DNA of 64,000 bases from Salinactinospora qingdaonensis (GCF_039539445.1 NZ_BAABDD010000002.1:124001-188000), one strand, 5' to 3'; shown: positions 9,801 to 18,351, counted from the first letter of the stretch. The notes: generated by a model from the letters alone, not told the origin. A program made the numbers and translations.

Positions 9801-10114
9801 CTGTCCACGACGCCCCTCTCGTCGCGTTGGTCCTGGAGGGCCTGGCGGCCCTCGCCGTGGCGCTGGGCGAGCCCCGCCAGGGCGCGACACTGCTCGGTTA
9901 CGCCACGGCGACCCGGGGCGCGGCTAACGAGACCGCCCCCGAGGTCGCCCAGGTCCGCACGCGGGCCCGGGCACTCGTCGGCGATGCCGAGTTCACCCGC
10001 TCCTACCAGGCCGGCGCTCAGGCGTCGGCCGGCCAGGTTCGGCAGGCGGTCCAAGCGTGGCTGGCCCAGCAGTCTCCCATGCGGGGCCCCGCGGCGGCCC
10101 CAAAGGTCCGCTGA
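6809..10114 (+). CDS. BTAD / NB-ARC large transcriptional regulator (AfsR/SARP-like)
   Basis: A 1101-aa regulator. Residues ~1-90 form an OmpR-type winged helix, ~95-245 the bacterial transcriptional activation domain (BTAD), and ~270-620 a P-loop ATPase with Walker A GPGGSGKT (~298) and Walker B LLVLDN (~383). A helical TPR-like C-terminus completes it. No LuxR-type helix-turn-helix is seen at the end. Such proteins activate operons, often for secondary metabolism, in response to nucleotide binding. The start is the GTG at 6809 (VRFAILGPL), which begins the conserved domain; the frame stays open upstream but has no family similarity. It is convergent with a DrrAB-type exporter 35 bases away, a plausible but unproven target. 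Confidence 0.9.
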   Translation: MRFAILGPLAVYDAAGASVPVGGTRLRAVLALLLLQPGRTVSSQDLIDGIWEREDAVPAAAANALQALISRLRKTLGQGASVIGEANGYRLDICPEQVDLWRFESLVEQGRQARRSGDTEAAERFLRAALDLWRGPILSGLPALPAAAATVARATQLRRSATEERLDLALERGRHREALPEIEELVAREPLREQPVALLIRALAGCGRQAEAIAAYDRLRGALAEELGIDPSTELRDLYVVLLRGELDGTPAAESTPAASPAPLVRLPRPLTSFIGRDTEVQTALSLVAGQRLVTFTGPGGSGKTRLSIETGAAVARHHPRLVDDGVWFVDFSSLTEPAELPHALLGALGLRERTVFGWGGAAAVPADPTARLTEALAHQQLLLVLDNCEHLVTSVAWLVTGLLSQCPGVRVLATSREPLGVAGERLLAVPSLELPPPQAPARQAMQHAAVRLFAERISAVVPDFTLTDHNVEHVVRICRELDGLPLALELAAARARAMSLAQLADRLSDRFRLLTTGDRLALPRHQTLQAVVDWSWDLLGEAERILLRRLSVFAAGPTLSAVERVCGDAPGDTIEGCDVWDTLFALIDKSLVLAEDVDVGDSPRYRMLQTVRAYGAQRLAESGEEERVRAAHADHIHHLLSEAEPQLRGPAQLRWLAELKLHHDDLSAALRWSIDRGDTGRALELFGRAGRYWEMADGLSDAIRWAGEILGLAGPSPPPGHTAAYVECVVFAALADPTAESLSSELARCKRMVDEAGITPADRPGLLVMPLVLSALVNDAPEKGIRELAPWSEHHDPWLRATARSFEGNLAAQAGWAQHAHERLTEALAVFRRLGDHWGTLQALTALSEVVRHSDVEREEALLWEGIDLVTDLGLHEMGQIFRIRLATARAARGDIPAARAHIAQVRVPKTRPTTMQWLLRIFIDFGEAEVDRFDGRLAAAGDRLTHIAEQLETTGLLVRAQMSALCLTLLSRVCVQRGHLAAAHGHLTRAWHYAAPVHDAPLVALVLEGLAALAVALGEPRQGATLLGYATATRGAANETAPEVAQVRTRARALVGDAEFTRSYQAGAQASAGQVRQAVQAWLAQQSPMRGPAAAPKVR

Positions 10115-10148
10115 GCCCGGTACTGCCGCGGCGCCTCAGCTTCTCACC

Positions 10149-10976
10149 TCAGGAGCGTCGCCGGTAGGCGCGCACCGCCAGGGGGAAGAACACGGCGACG
10201 ATCCCGGCCGTCCACAGCAGCGACCACAGCAGTGGTTCGGCCACCGGTCCGCCCAGCATCAGCCCCCGCATCGCGTCAGTGACGTGGGTGACCGGGTTCA
10301 CTGTGGCGAAGGCCTCCATCCAGCCGGGCATGTTCTCCGGCTGCACGAACGTGGAGCTACCGAAGGTCAACGGAAACATCCAGATGGTCCCGAAGGTGTT
10401 CACCGCCATCGCTGTGCGCAGCAACAGCCCCACGAACGCCGACAGCCAGCACAGGCCGAACGCGAACAGCATGACCACCGCAACCGCTCCGGCGGTGCCC
10501 AGCACGCCGCCCTCAGGGCGGAACCCGATGGCCACCGCGACGATGAGCACCATGACCACGGTCAGGAAATAGCGCACCAGATCGCCCACGACCGCGCCGA
10601 TGAGCGGTGCCGAACGCGCCACCGGCAGCGAGCGAAACCGGTCGAAGATGCCCTTCTCGATATCGGTGTTGAGCGAGACACCAGTGCCGATCGTGGCGAA
10701 GATGACCGACTGAGCGGTGATGCCGGGGATGATGAAGTCCCGGTAGCTTTGCCAGTCGCCCATCATCGCCTCACCGAAGACGAAGACGAACAGAGCGACG
10801 AACATCACCGGCATGAACGTCAGCCCCAGGACCTCCTCGGGGTTGCTCTTGATGCGCAGCAAGCTGCGCCAGGCCAACAGCAGCCCATGGCGCAACGCCG
10901 TGACCGGGCTGATCCGACGCGGCACCGGGGAAGTCGGGGTGGCGGCCTGCGCCTGAGCCGTGGCGACGGCGCTCAT
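10149..10976 (-). CDS. DrrB-type ABC-2 exporter permease
   Basis: A 275-aa membrane protein of the ABC-2 family: a cytoplasmic N-terminus, six predicted helices and the conserved core near NPVTHVTDAMRGLMLGG. Its ATG overlaps the TGA of the ATPase gene (ATGA at 10973-10976), so the two are translationally coupled. With the ATPase it should form a heteromeric exporter of the daunorubicin-resistance type for a drug, lipid or metabolite. The substrate cannot be read from sequence. Confidence 0.92.
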   Translation of the reverse strand: MSAVATAQAQAATPTSPVPRRISPVTALRHGLLLAWRSLLRIKSNPEEVLGLTFMPVMFVALFVFVFGEAMMGDWQSYRDFIIPGITAQSVIFATIGTGVSLNTDIEKGIFDRFRSLPVARSAPLIGAVVGDLVRYFLTVVMVLIVAVAIGFRPEGGVLGTAGAVAVVMLFAFGLCWLSAFVGLLLRTAMAVNTFGTIWMFPLTFGSSTFVQPENMPGWMEAFATVNPVTHVTDAMRGLMLGGPVAEPLLWSLLWTAGIVAVFFPLAVRAYRRRS

Positions 10977-11950
10977 GCGTGGGTCCTTTCCAGGGGCGAG
11001 GTGGGGTCGGCGGACGTGGCCTCGGCGGTGTGGCCCGTCAGGGCCAGGAACACTTCGTCGAGACTGGGACGGCGCAGCGTCAATTCGGCCACGGCGATCC
11101 CGGCGTCGTCGACCCGCCGCACCACCTCTGGCAACACAGAGGGGTCGGCCACGGCCGCGCTCACCGCCGACTCTGAGACGTGGGCGTCGGCGCCGGTCAC
11201 GGTCTCGACGATCTTGGCCACCATGCTCAGGTGGTCCGCGGTGACCGGGCTGACGTGCAACACCTGCGTGCCGGCCCGCACCTTCAGCTCCTCGGGCGTG
11301 CCGTTGGCGATCACCCGTCCGCGGTCGATCACCGCGATGTCGTCGGCCAGTTGGTCGGCTTCTTCCAGGTACTGCGTGGTCAGCAGCACCGTGACACCGT
11401 CGTCGACGAGCCCGCGCACCACGTTCCACAGTTCGTTGCGGCTGTGGGGGTCCAGCCCCGTGGTCGGCTCGTCGAGATAGAGCAGGCTCGGCCGTCCCAC
11501 CAGGCTGGTGGCCAAGTCCAGCCGGCGTCGCATCCCGCCGGAGTAGGTCTTGGCCGGCCGGTCGGCGGCGTCGCTGAGCCCGAAGCGGTCCAGCAGTTCG
11601 GCCGCGCGTGCTTTCGCGCCGCGGCGGGAGTAGCCCAGCAATCGACCGATGAGCACCAGGTTGGCCGTGCCCGTGAGGTTCTCATCGACAGCGGCGTATT
11701 GGCCCGTCAGCCCGATCAGCCGGCGTACGTCGTGAGGGCGCTGTACCACGTCATAGCCGCCCACGGTGGCGTGGCCGCCGTCCAGACGCAGCAGCGTGGA
11801 CAAGATCCGCACTGTGGTCGTCTTGCCCGAACCGTTGGGGCCGAGCAAGCCCAGCACCGCTCCCGTACGTGCCACGAGATCGACCCCGTCCAGCGCGGTT
11901 GTGTTCTTGAACCGTTTGACCAGCCCCTCCGCGCGGATGGCCTCACCCAT
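10973..11950 (-). CDS. DrrA-type ABC exporter ATPase
   Basis: A 325-aa ATP-binding subunit. Seen: Walker A GPNGSGKTT (~36-44), Q-loop TGQYAAVDE, signature YSGGMRRRLD, Walker B LLYLDEPT, the H-loop region TTQYLEEAD and the extra C-terminal DrrA domain. The start at 11950 has a strong site (GGAGG) nine bases ahead. It is first in a two-gene operon with the permease and is divergent from the PH-domain genes. The neighbouring BTAD regulator ends head-on to the operon. Confidence 0.94.
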   Translation of the reverse strand: MGEAIRAEGLVKRFKNTTALDGVDLVARTGAVLGLLGPNGSGKTTTVRILSTLLRLDGGHATVGGYDVVQRPHDVRRLIGLTGQYAAVDENLTGTANLVLIGRLLGYSRRGAKARAAELLDRFGLSDAADRPAKTYSGGMRRRLDLATSLVGRPSLLYLDEPTTGLDPHSRNELWNVVRGLVDDGVTVLLTTQYLEEADQLADDIAVIDRGRVIANGTPEELKVRAGTQVLHVSPVTADHLSMVAKIVETVTGADAHVSESAVSAAVADPSVLPEVVRRVDDAGIAVAELTLRRPSLDEVFLALTGHTAEATSADPTSPLERTHA

Positions 11951-12305
11951 ATATCCTCCACGATCTGTTCATCGCGCCAGTCTCCCGCAATGCACTGACA
12001 ATCCGCTGACAGCGTCCTTTCGAGGGGCCGTGCCGGAGCTAACCGCGACGCGACACCAGGTCTCATGAGTTCCGTGCGGCGCTTGCCGGCGCCGCTGCGC
12101 CGTGGCGGTCCCGCACGATCGCAGTCCCGGGAACGCGGGGCGCCGTCGGCCCTTAGCCAAGCCGGCTGCGCGGCGACACGCTCCGTCTCCCCGCCGTGCA
12201 GCATCCCACCGCCCTGGAAGATTTCACACCGAATGGGGGCAGACCGCTTCCATGGCCGAGACAACAACCACTCAGAACCGTCGGATTCCCCCGTAGACTC
12301 GGGCC
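11951..12305. other. divergent intergenic region
   Basis: 355 bases between the ABC exporter start and the first PH-domain gene. Apart from the -10 box at 12294-12299, I see no long inverted repeat and no convincing small ORF. Confidence 0.5.
12294..12305 (+). promoter_or_regulatory. -10 box of a probable leaderless promoter
   Basis: TAGACT lies exactly six bases before the GTG start at 12306 and no ribosome site is present, so transcription would begin at or next to the start codon. Confidence 0.55.
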
Positions 12306-12824
12306 GTGACTTCCGTCCAGCTACGTCCGCCAGAGAACCGCGTCTCCTCACGTGCCGTTTATCTGTGGACATTACGGGCGGCGGTGCAGGGGGGCATCAT
12401 GCTGGCGATCCTCGTCGCCCTCGCCTGGTGGGGCAGCCATCCGCGCGTGGGCTGGCTGCCGGGGGCGATCGAAGGGTTCGCCTGGTGGATTCCGGGGCTC
12501 TATTTCGCCTATGCCCTCCTTAAGACCGCCGTCGCCCCGCAGTGGCGCTACCGGGTGCACCGCTGGGAGATCGCGGCCGACGTTGTTTACACCCGCGTGG
12601 GGTGGGTCAGCCGGCAATGGCAACTCGTCCCGGTCAGCCGCATCCAGACCGTCGACCATACCCAAGGGTGGCTGGAACGCATGTTCAACGTGGCCACGCT
12701 ACAGATCCAGACCGCCTCCCACGCCGGCTCCTCCAGCATCGAGGGACTCGACGCCGACTTGGCCCGGCGCCTGTCGGAGGATCTGGCGGTGCGCGCCAGC
12801 GAACTGCGAGATGATGCCACGTGA
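12306..12824 (+). CDS. PH-domain membrane protein (YdbS-like)
   Basis: A 172-aa protein with two N-terminal membrane helices (about residues 25-42 and 57-77), then a bacterial PH (YdbS/DUF304) domain marked by RYRVHRWEI and VPVSRIQTVDHTQGWLERMF. Members of this family come in pairs with a longer multi-PH protein, as here, where the next start overlaps by four bases (GTGA). The role is not established; a membrane-stress or lipid-related task is usually assumed. The GTG start fits a leaderless mRNA. Confidence 0.85.
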   Translation: MTSVQLRPPENRVSSRAVYLWTLRAAVQGGIMLAILVALAWWGSHPRVGWLPGAIEGFAWWIPGLYFAYALLKTAVAPQWRYRVHRWEIAADVVYTRVGWVSRQWQLVPVSRIQTVDHTQGWLERMFNVATLQIQTASHAGSSSIEGLDADLARRLSEDLAVRASELRDDAT

Positions 12825-14395
12825 GTAGCGATGCTGAGCAGCAGCCCCAGCCACCGCCTCCTGAGCCTGAGCGCAGGCTCAGCCCTCTCACCCTTCTCAC
12901 CGCGCCGATCCGCCCGTTGCGCTCCCTCCTCGTTCCCATCCTCATCGCGTTGGTCGCCGGTAATTTCAACCCCTGGGTGCTGGGCTCCTCGGCCCTGGCC
13001 GTGGTCGCTGTGGTCGTCACCGGCTTTGTCACCTACCGCACCTTCCGCTACCGGGTCGGCCAGGAGCGCCTTGAGATCCGCAAGGGGCTCCTCCAGCGGT
13101 CGACCCGGACGATCCCCCTGGAGCGCATCCGCGGCGTCGAGGTCACCTCGACCCTGCTGCACCGCGCCTTTGGGCTCGCTGTGGTCAATATCGAGGCGGC
13201 GGCCGGCGGCCCGGACGCCCAAGAGGGCAAGCTCGACGCGGTGTCGGTGGATGAGGCCGAGCGACTGCGCCGCGAACTCCTCCACCGGCGCGCGCTGCTG
13301 CGCGGCGAGAGCCAGCAGGCGGCCTCCGGCGAGGCCGAGGAGGAGGAACGAACCGACACGGCAGCCCTGGCTCCCCCCAGCGCCGTCGAGCCGGATACGG
13401 TCTACTTCGCCATGCCCGCGCGCTGGTACTTCTACGCTGTACTGAGCCTGGGCTACCTGCTGACCCCCTTTGTCGCCCTCGCCGCGGTGCTGGGGTTTGT
13501 GCTCCAGATCGTCGACGACCTCTCGCTGGACATCGAGTCCGAACAGCTCTTCGGTGCCGCTGACGAACTCCTCGCTGACAGCGTGCTGCCACTGATCGTC
13601 GCCGGCGTGGCAGTGATCGTCGTCTTGGTGCTCATGATGCCGGTCTTCGCGGTCATCTCTTACAGCATCAGCCACTGGGACTTCACGTTGCTGCGGCGCG
13701 GCGAGGCCCTGGTCGCCGAGCGCGGCCTGTTCACCCGCAGCAGCGTCACGTTGGAACACCGCAGAATCCGCGGCCACGAACTGCTCGACAACCCGTTGCA
13801 GCGACTGCGCTCGGCGGTACGGTTGCGCGCGATCGTCACCGGTATCAGCGGCACCTCTAACCGCGCCGCGTTGCTGCCCATCGGCGACCGCGACACCGTC
13901 GAGCGAATCGTCGCGCAGGCACTACAGCCTTACCGGGGGCCGCTGCACGCGCACCCGCCGGCGGCGCGCACCCGCCGACTTGTCCGCGCGATCGTGCCGT
14001 TCGCGGCCCTGGCCGCTGCCGTGGCGTGGTTCGCCCCGTGGTGGGTCACCGCCGTGCTCCTGATCCCCGCGCTGCTGGGCATCCCGCTGGGGATCGACCG
14101 GTACCGCTCGCTGGGCCACGGCAGCGACAGTGACAGCGTGAGCGTGCGATCGGGCTCGTTGCGGCGCCACCAAGCTGTGGTGCACCGGCGTGCCGTCATC
14201 GGCTGGCGGTGGCGCCAAACCCTCTTCCAACGCCGGGTGCGGCTAGCGGACATGGGTCTCACCGTCGGAGCCGGAGACGGCGTCTACGAGGCGATCGACG
14301 CCGATCTCGCCGGTTCCGTGGCCTTCGCGGCCGAAGTGACGCCCGCCATGGTGCGGCCGTTCCTCGTCGATGACAGCGACCACGAATCAACGTGA
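12821..14395 (+). CDS. multi-PH-domain membrane protein (YdbT-like)
   Basis: A 524-aa partner of the previous gene. Seen: a cytoplasmic Pro-rich N-terminus, two helices, a first PH domain (YRVGQERLEIRKGLL and TIPLERIRGVEV), an Ala/Glu-rich linker, two more helices (~210-230 and ~258-285), a second PH domain (WDFTLLRRGEAL and SVTLEHRRIRGHELLDNPLQR) and a third region after the last helix pair (~390-425). It is translated through a GTGA overlap with the upstream gene, so the two proteins probably form one complex. Confidence 0.87.
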   Translation: MSSDAEQQPQPPPPEPERRLSPLTLLTAPIRPLRSLLVPILIALVAGNFNPWVLGSSALAVVAVVVTGFVTYRTFRYRVGQERLEIRKGLLQRSTRTIPLERIRGVEVTSTLLHRAFGLAVVNIEAAAGGPDAQEGKLDAVSVDEAERLRRELLHRRALLRGESQQAASGEAEEEERTDTAALAPPSAVEPDTVYFAMPARWYFYAVLSLGYLLTPFVALAAVLGFVLQIVDDLSLDIESEQLFGAADELLADSVLPLIVAGVAVIVVLVLMMPVFAVISYSISHWDFTLLRRGEALVAERGLFTRSSVTLEHRRIRGHELLDNPLQRLRSAVRLRAIVTGISGTSNRAALLPIGDRDTVERIVAQALQPYRGPLHAHPPAARTRRLVRAIVPFAALAAAVAWFAPWWVTAVLLIPALLGIPLGIDRYRSLGHGSDSDSVSVRSGSLRRHQAVVHRRAVIGWRWRQTLFQRRVRLADMGLTVGAGDGVYEAIDADLAGSVAFAAEVTPAMVRPFLVDDSDHEST

Positions 14396-14416
14396 CCGCT
14401 GTCGGAGCCGCTCGGG

Positions 14417-14443
14417 GTGGGCCGGCGGGCGGGACCGGCCCAC
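14417..14443. terminator. hairpin between convergent genes
   Basis: A 9-bp perfect stem (GTGGGCCGG at 14417-14425, complement 14435-14443), placed just after the PH-protein stop and before the sepH stop on the other strand. Confidence 0.6.
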
Positions 14444-14536
14444 GCGGTTGAGGCGATGGTGCGACGGGGCGAAAGACGGGGGCGAAGTCTGGGGAGGGAG
14501 TCGGTCGGTAGGTGAGCCTCAGCGCTGGGGTACGTC

Positions 14537-15658
14537 CTATTCCGGCTTTTTCGCTCCGAACATGATCTCGTCCCACGACGGCACCGAAGCCCGCCGGCCG
14601 CGCCCTTTGCGTCGGGAGGGTTGGGCCGGCTGGTTGGCGGGTTGCGTGCCGCCGGCCGCCGCGGCAGCCGACAGGGGCGGGGTGCCCTCGGCCGCGCGTC
14701 CCGCCGCTGGGCTTGAGCGGGTGGCCGCCGGGGGAGAGGCGACGGGGCGCTGTTCTTGGGGCTGCGACTGCGGGGGCGCCTCGCTCGCCGAGGCGTCAGC
14801 GGCAGCGGCGGGTTCGCTGGGCTGACGCTCCTGTTGCGGTTCGGAGGGACGGGAGCGCTCCGCAGTGATTGGCATCCGCCCACCCGGCGTCGCGGCCGGG
14901 GGCGTCGCCGGAGGCGCGGGCTCCTGCGGCGGGGCGTGCTGCGGCTCGCTGGGAGCAGCGGGAGCTTCCGGGGCGGCAGGAGTCTGTTGGGCCGACTCCG
15001 GCGGCGCCTCGCGCGTGGCCGGACGTCGGGGAACGAAGGGGGTCACGTTGGCGCTGTCGGGACCCAACTCCAACGGTTCGGCGGCCTCGGGCGAAGAGAA
15101 CCGCACCGCCTCGTCGTCGTGCGGGGTCACGCACCGGCGGCGCGGATCGTAGATCCAGTGCGCCACGCGCTCCTCGCGCTCGGCGAGGAAGGTCAGCTTC
15201 ACCTGCCAGGTCGCGTCTTCGCGCTTCCAAGAGTCCCACGTGGCGTCGCCGGTCTCCAACTGGTGAGCGCCGATACGTTCGCCGACGATGTCGCCGAGCA
15301 TGGGGCCGGGACTGGTCTCTCCCTGCCGGCGCACCGCGGCCCGCTGTGCCTGCTGGGCCATGTACTCGCGTTCCTGCAAGACGGGACCCTCGAACCAACG
15401 CACACGCTCGATGGGTATGCCGGCGGCCTCGGAGATCGCCTCTGCGGTCTCACCGGAACGGATCCGGGCCTGGATTTCCTTCGGGCGCAACGGATTCTCC
15501 ACTTCGATCTCGTACTGGCCGAGCCGGGAGAACTGGCCACGCACAGCGGCGCGGAGACGGTCGTCGACGGGCAGCGTGAAACGGGTCCCGCGGCCGGCGC
15601 TCGCCAGGACCAGGTAAGTTCCATCCTCGCTGACAGCGACGAGGCGAAGCTCTTGCAT
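14537..15658 (-). CDS. sepH: septation protein SepH
   Basis: A 373-aa actinobacterial cell-division protein. The N-terminal DUF3071 region (~1-165) includes a helix-turn-helix-like segment (EIQARIRSGETAEAISEAAG, ~61-80) that in Streptomyces contacts FtsZ. A long Pro/Ala/Glu-rich linker and the conserved C-terminal tail SWDEIMFGAKKPE follow. It stimulates FtsZ assembly during septation. An excellent ribosome site, AGGAGG, precedes the ATG at 15658. Its place beside ferrochelatase and inositol monophosphatase matches Streptomyces. Confidence 0.95.
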   Translation of the reverse strand: MQELRLVAVSEDGTYLVLASAGRGTRFTLPVDDRLRAAVRGQFSRLGQYEIEVENPLRPKEIQARIRSGETAEAISEAAGIPIERVRWFEGPVLQEREYMAQQAQRAAVRRQGETSPGPMLGDIVGERIGAHQLETGDATWDSWKREDATWQVKLTFLAEREERVAHWIYDPRRRCVTPHDDEAVRFSSPEAAEPLELGPDSANVTPFVPRRPATREAPPESAQQTPAAPEAPAAPSEPQHAPPQEPAPPATPPAATPGGRMPITAERSRPSEPQQERQPSEPAAAADASASEAPPQSQPQEQRPVASPPAATRSSPAAGRAAEGTPPLSAAAAAGGTQPANQPAQPSRRKGRGRRASVPSWDEIMFGAKKPE

Positions 15659-16026
15659 CGCCCTCCTTTTCGCGTCCCGTCGAGGGTATGTCCTCAGCCA
15701 TCCCCCATGCCATCAGTGTCGTCGGCATCGGCCTAGGGGGCCAGTACCGCGTCCGGCATGTCCGAAGCGTGCCCCCTTGACAGCGGGGCGGCCGATGCGA
15801 CTCCGCGTTCCTATCGACTCCTATCGTGCCATCTTCACACGGGCTCCGGCTTGTGCTCGCCGCGGGGATCGGGCATGCCGGCCCCAGGCGTCCCGGCTGC
15901 ACCGACGGTCAAAACGGCAGCAACAGCCCTAAAGTGCCCGCCGGAGTGAAACCCGGCCGCTGCGTGTGGCCACGATTACGGCGCCGCAGCCGGTACCCGT
16001 GGTCACCACCTGATTTCATTGATCTC
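15659..16026. other. divergent intergenic region
   Basis: 368 bases between sepH and the ferrochelatase gene. It must hold both promoters, but I see no clear -35/-10 pair, no inverted repeat longer than six bases and no coding potential. Confidence 0.5.
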
Positions 16027-17103
16027 ATGAGGCCCTACGACGCTTTTCTGCTCCTGTCCTTTGGCGGCCCGGAGAAGAGGGAGGACGTGATCCCATTCCT
16101 GGAAAACGTCACCCGTGGTCGCAACATTCCACGTGAGCGGTTGGCTGAGGTCGGCGAGCACTACTACCTGTTCGGGGGGGTCAGCCCCATTAACCAGCAG
16201 TGCCGTGACCTCATCGCCGCTCTTCGCACCCGCTTCGAGGCCGAGTCGGCGGAGCCGCTGCTGCGCCTGCCCATCTACTGGGGCAACCGCAACTGGCAGC
16301 CCTACATCGAGGACACGGTCGCGCGCATGGCCAAAGACGGGGTGCGCCGTGTCATCGCGTTGGCGACGTCGGCCTTCAGCAGCTACTCCAGCCATCGCCA
16401 GTACCTGGAAGACATCGACCGGGCCCGGCGAGCCTACGGTCCTGAGGCTCCCGAGATCGACCTGATCCGGCCCTACTTCGACCACCCGGGCTTCATCGAC
16501 TCCTTTGTCGACACCACGCGCACGGCGCTGGCTGAGTTGCCCCCTGACCTGCGGACCCAGGCGCGCCTGCTGTACTCGGCACACTCCATCCCCGTGACGA
16601 TGGCCCAACTCTCCGGTGACCCCGCCATCGACTACGGTTCTGAGGGGGCCTATGTAGCGCAGTTGTCGGAGGTCGCCCGGTTGGTGACCGAGCGGTTGGC
16701 CGCGGCGCAGGGCTACGAGCTCCCCTACGAGCTCGTCTACCAAAGCCGCAGCGGGCCGCCCAGCCAGCCGTGGCTGGAGCCTGACATCAACGATCGGCTC
16801 AGGGAATTGGCCGCCGAGGGAGTGACAGCCGTCGTCGTGGTGCCCCACGGTTTCGTCTCCGACCACATGGAGGTCAAGTTCGACCTCGATGTGGAAGCCA
16901 GCCAGACCGCCCGCGACCTCGGTATCGCTATGACACGAGCACGGTGCCCGGGCACCCACCCCGCCTTTGTGGCCATGGTGGGCGAGCTCGTGGCCGAGCG
17001 CACCCGAGGCGACCCCCCGGCGGGACTGAGCCGCCACACCTCCCGCGTCCACGTGTGCCCGCCCGACTGCTGCCGCAAGAACCAGCCGCAGGCCGCCACA
17101 TGA
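16027..17103 (+). CDS. hemH: ferrochelatase (coproporphyrin ferrochelatase type)
   Basis: A 358-aa enzyme that inserts ferrous iron into the porphyrin ring. Seen: the N-terminal LLLSFGGPE, the FGGVSPIN loop, and the metal-binding/catalytic His in SAHSIPVTM (~187). Actinobacteria use the coproporphyrin route, so the substrate is probably coproporphyrin III (CpfC). The C-terminus ends with a cysteine group (VHVCPPDCCRK) which, with an earlier Cys in ARCPGTHP, fits the [2Fe-2S] cluster known in actinobacterial ferrochelatases. The ATG at 16027 begins the conserved domain but lacks a clear ribosome site. Confidence 0.95.
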   Translation: MRPYDAFLLLSFGGPEKREDVIPFLENVTRGRNIPRERLAEVGEHYYLFGGVSPINQQCRDLIAALRTRFEAESAEPLLRLPIYWGNRNWQPYIEDTVARMAKDGVRRVIALATSAFSSYSSHRQYLEDIDRARRAYGPEAPEIDLIRPYFDHPGFIDSFVDTTRTALAELPPDLRTQARLLYSAHSIPVTMAQLSGDPAIDYGSEGAYVAQLSEVARLVTERLAAAQGYELPYELVYQSRSGPPSQPWLEPDINDRLRELAAEGVTAVVVVPHGFVSDHMEVKFDLDVEASQTARDLGIAMTRARCPGTHPAFVAMVGELVAERTRGDPPAGLSRHTSRVHVCPPDCCRKNQPQAAT

Positions 17104-17220
17104 GCGCTCCCCATACGCCGCGGGCCACCACCGGTCGGCGGCCGACACCCCACAGGAGCGCGGCGCTGGCGGGTATCCGTGCCCTTACCCGTCCTCACCA
17201 ACCAGGCAGGAGAACCCCAC

Positions 17221-18021
17221 ATGGCAATGGCTGATCCCCACGAACTGCTGGAGCTCGCCATCGACGTCGTCGAGAAGGCCGGGAGGCTGGCGGCCGAGGG
17301 GCAGGCCAAGGTCGACGTCCTCGACACCAAGTCCTCGCCCACCGATGTCGTCACCGAGATGGACCGCGCCACGGAGGACCTCATCCGTACGCGGCTGCTC
17401 ACAGCGCGCCCCAGCGACGCCCTGCTCGGCGAAGAGGGCGGCGCGGCCCGTGGCACCACGGGGGTGCGCTGGATCGTCGACCCGATCGACGGCACGGTGA
17501 ACTACCTCTACGGCCGGCCGGACTGGGCGGTCAGTATCGCCGCTGAGGCCGATGGGGAGATCGTCGCCGGTGCGGTGGCCGCGCCGGTTCACGGCGAGAC
17601 CTACACGGCCACGCGCGGGGGCGGGGCGCGCTGTGATGGCGTCGAATTGCGCGCGGGCGAGGCCGTGCCGTTGGAGATGGCCCTCGTGGCCACCGGCTTC
17701 GGTTACGAGGCGCAGCGACGCTCTCAGCAGGCTGAGGTACTGCGCGCGGTCTTGCCCCGGGTGCGCGACATTCGCCGCTGCGGGTCGGCAGCCCTCGACC
17801 TGTGCTCCCTGGCCAAGGGGCGGGCCAACGCCTACTACGAGCGTGGCCTGAACCAGTGGGACTGGGCGGCAGCCGCCCTCGTCGCCGCCGAGGCCGGGGT
17901 GCACGTGGCGGGCCTCCACGGCCGGGCCCCCAACTCCGATCTGACTGTGGCCGCCGTTCCGGGGCTGTTCGAGGAGCTCCACGATCTGCTCGCTGCTCTG
18001 GGAGCCGACGCCGACGGCTAA
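17221..18021 (+). CDS. inositol monophosphatase family phosphatase (SuhB-like)
   Basis: A 266-aa Mg-dependent sugar phosphatase. Seen: the EE(G) metal ligands in LLGEEGG, the family motif WIVDPIDGTVNYLYG, and the C-terminal WDWAAAALVAAEAG metal site. It dephosphorylates inositol-1-phosphate or a related polyol phosphate. A ribosome site AGGAGA lies eleven bases before ATG. It follows ferrochelatase by 117 bases on the same strand. Confidence 0.94.
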   Translation: MAMADPHELLELAIDVVEKAGRLAAEGQAKVDVLDTKSSPTDVVTEMDRATEDLIRTRLLTARPSDALLGEEGGAARGTTGVRWIVDPIDGTVNYLYGRPDWAVSIAAEADGEIVAGAVAAPVHGETYTATRGGGARCDGVELRAGEAVPLEMALVATGFGYEAQRRSQQAEVLRAVLPRVRDIRRCGSAALDLCSLAKGRANAYYERGLNQWDWAAAALVAAEAGVHVAGLHGRAPNSDLTVAAVPGLFEELHDLLAALGADADG

Positions 18022-18094
18022 CCCAGAGCCGTGTCATGAGTGGATGGGCAGCAGATGGCCTTAGGGCGGCGGTGACGTCGTGAGGTGAGTGCCA

Positions 18095-18124
18095 GGCCGG
18101 CCGTCCCGTCGGGAGCGGCCGGCC
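18095..18124. terminator. strong hairpin between convergent genes
   Basis: GGCCGGCCG (18095-18103) pairs with 18116-18124, and an outer GTGAG/CTCAC pair extends the stem. It can end transcription of the phosphatase gene and of the small minus-strand gene. Confidence 0.65.
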
Positions 18125-18159
18125 CTCGCTCACGCGCTGGGCCGGCTCGGGGGAGCCGG

Positions 18160-18330
18160 CTAGGTTACGTTGCTTATATCCACGCCATTGCGGACCGCGA
18201 TGCGGTGCAAGTCCTCAAGCTCTGATGCATGCGCGTCGGCCAGGAACTCGTCTCCCGCGGCTTCGGCCGCTTGGAGCGAATTGTGGGTCTCGCGGATGCG
18301 GACCCGAAGTTCCGAAAGAAACTCGCCCAT
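18160..18330 (-). CDS. 56-aa helical hypothetical protein
   Basis: A small, hydrophilic, probably all-helical protein (MGEFLSELRVRIRETHNSL, then alternating acidic and hydrophobic residues, ending NGVDISNVT). The start ATG at 18330 has a near-perfect site, GGGAGGAGG, six bases ahead, which supports expression. A longer in-frame reading to 18456 has no such site. Similar short proteins occur at this position in other actinobacteria as I recall; no function is known. Confidence 0.7.
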   Translation of the reverse strand: MGEFLSELRVRIRETHNSLQAAEAAGDEFLADAHASELEDLHRIAVRNGVDISNVT

Positions 18331-18351
18331 CTTGACCTCCTCCCCGCGGAC

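Noticed and set aside
14849..14863. CelR-like site (GGGAGCGCTCC) in sepH
   Set aside because: It lies inside coding sequence far from any start and the outer bases do not match the TGGGAGCGCTCCCA consensus.
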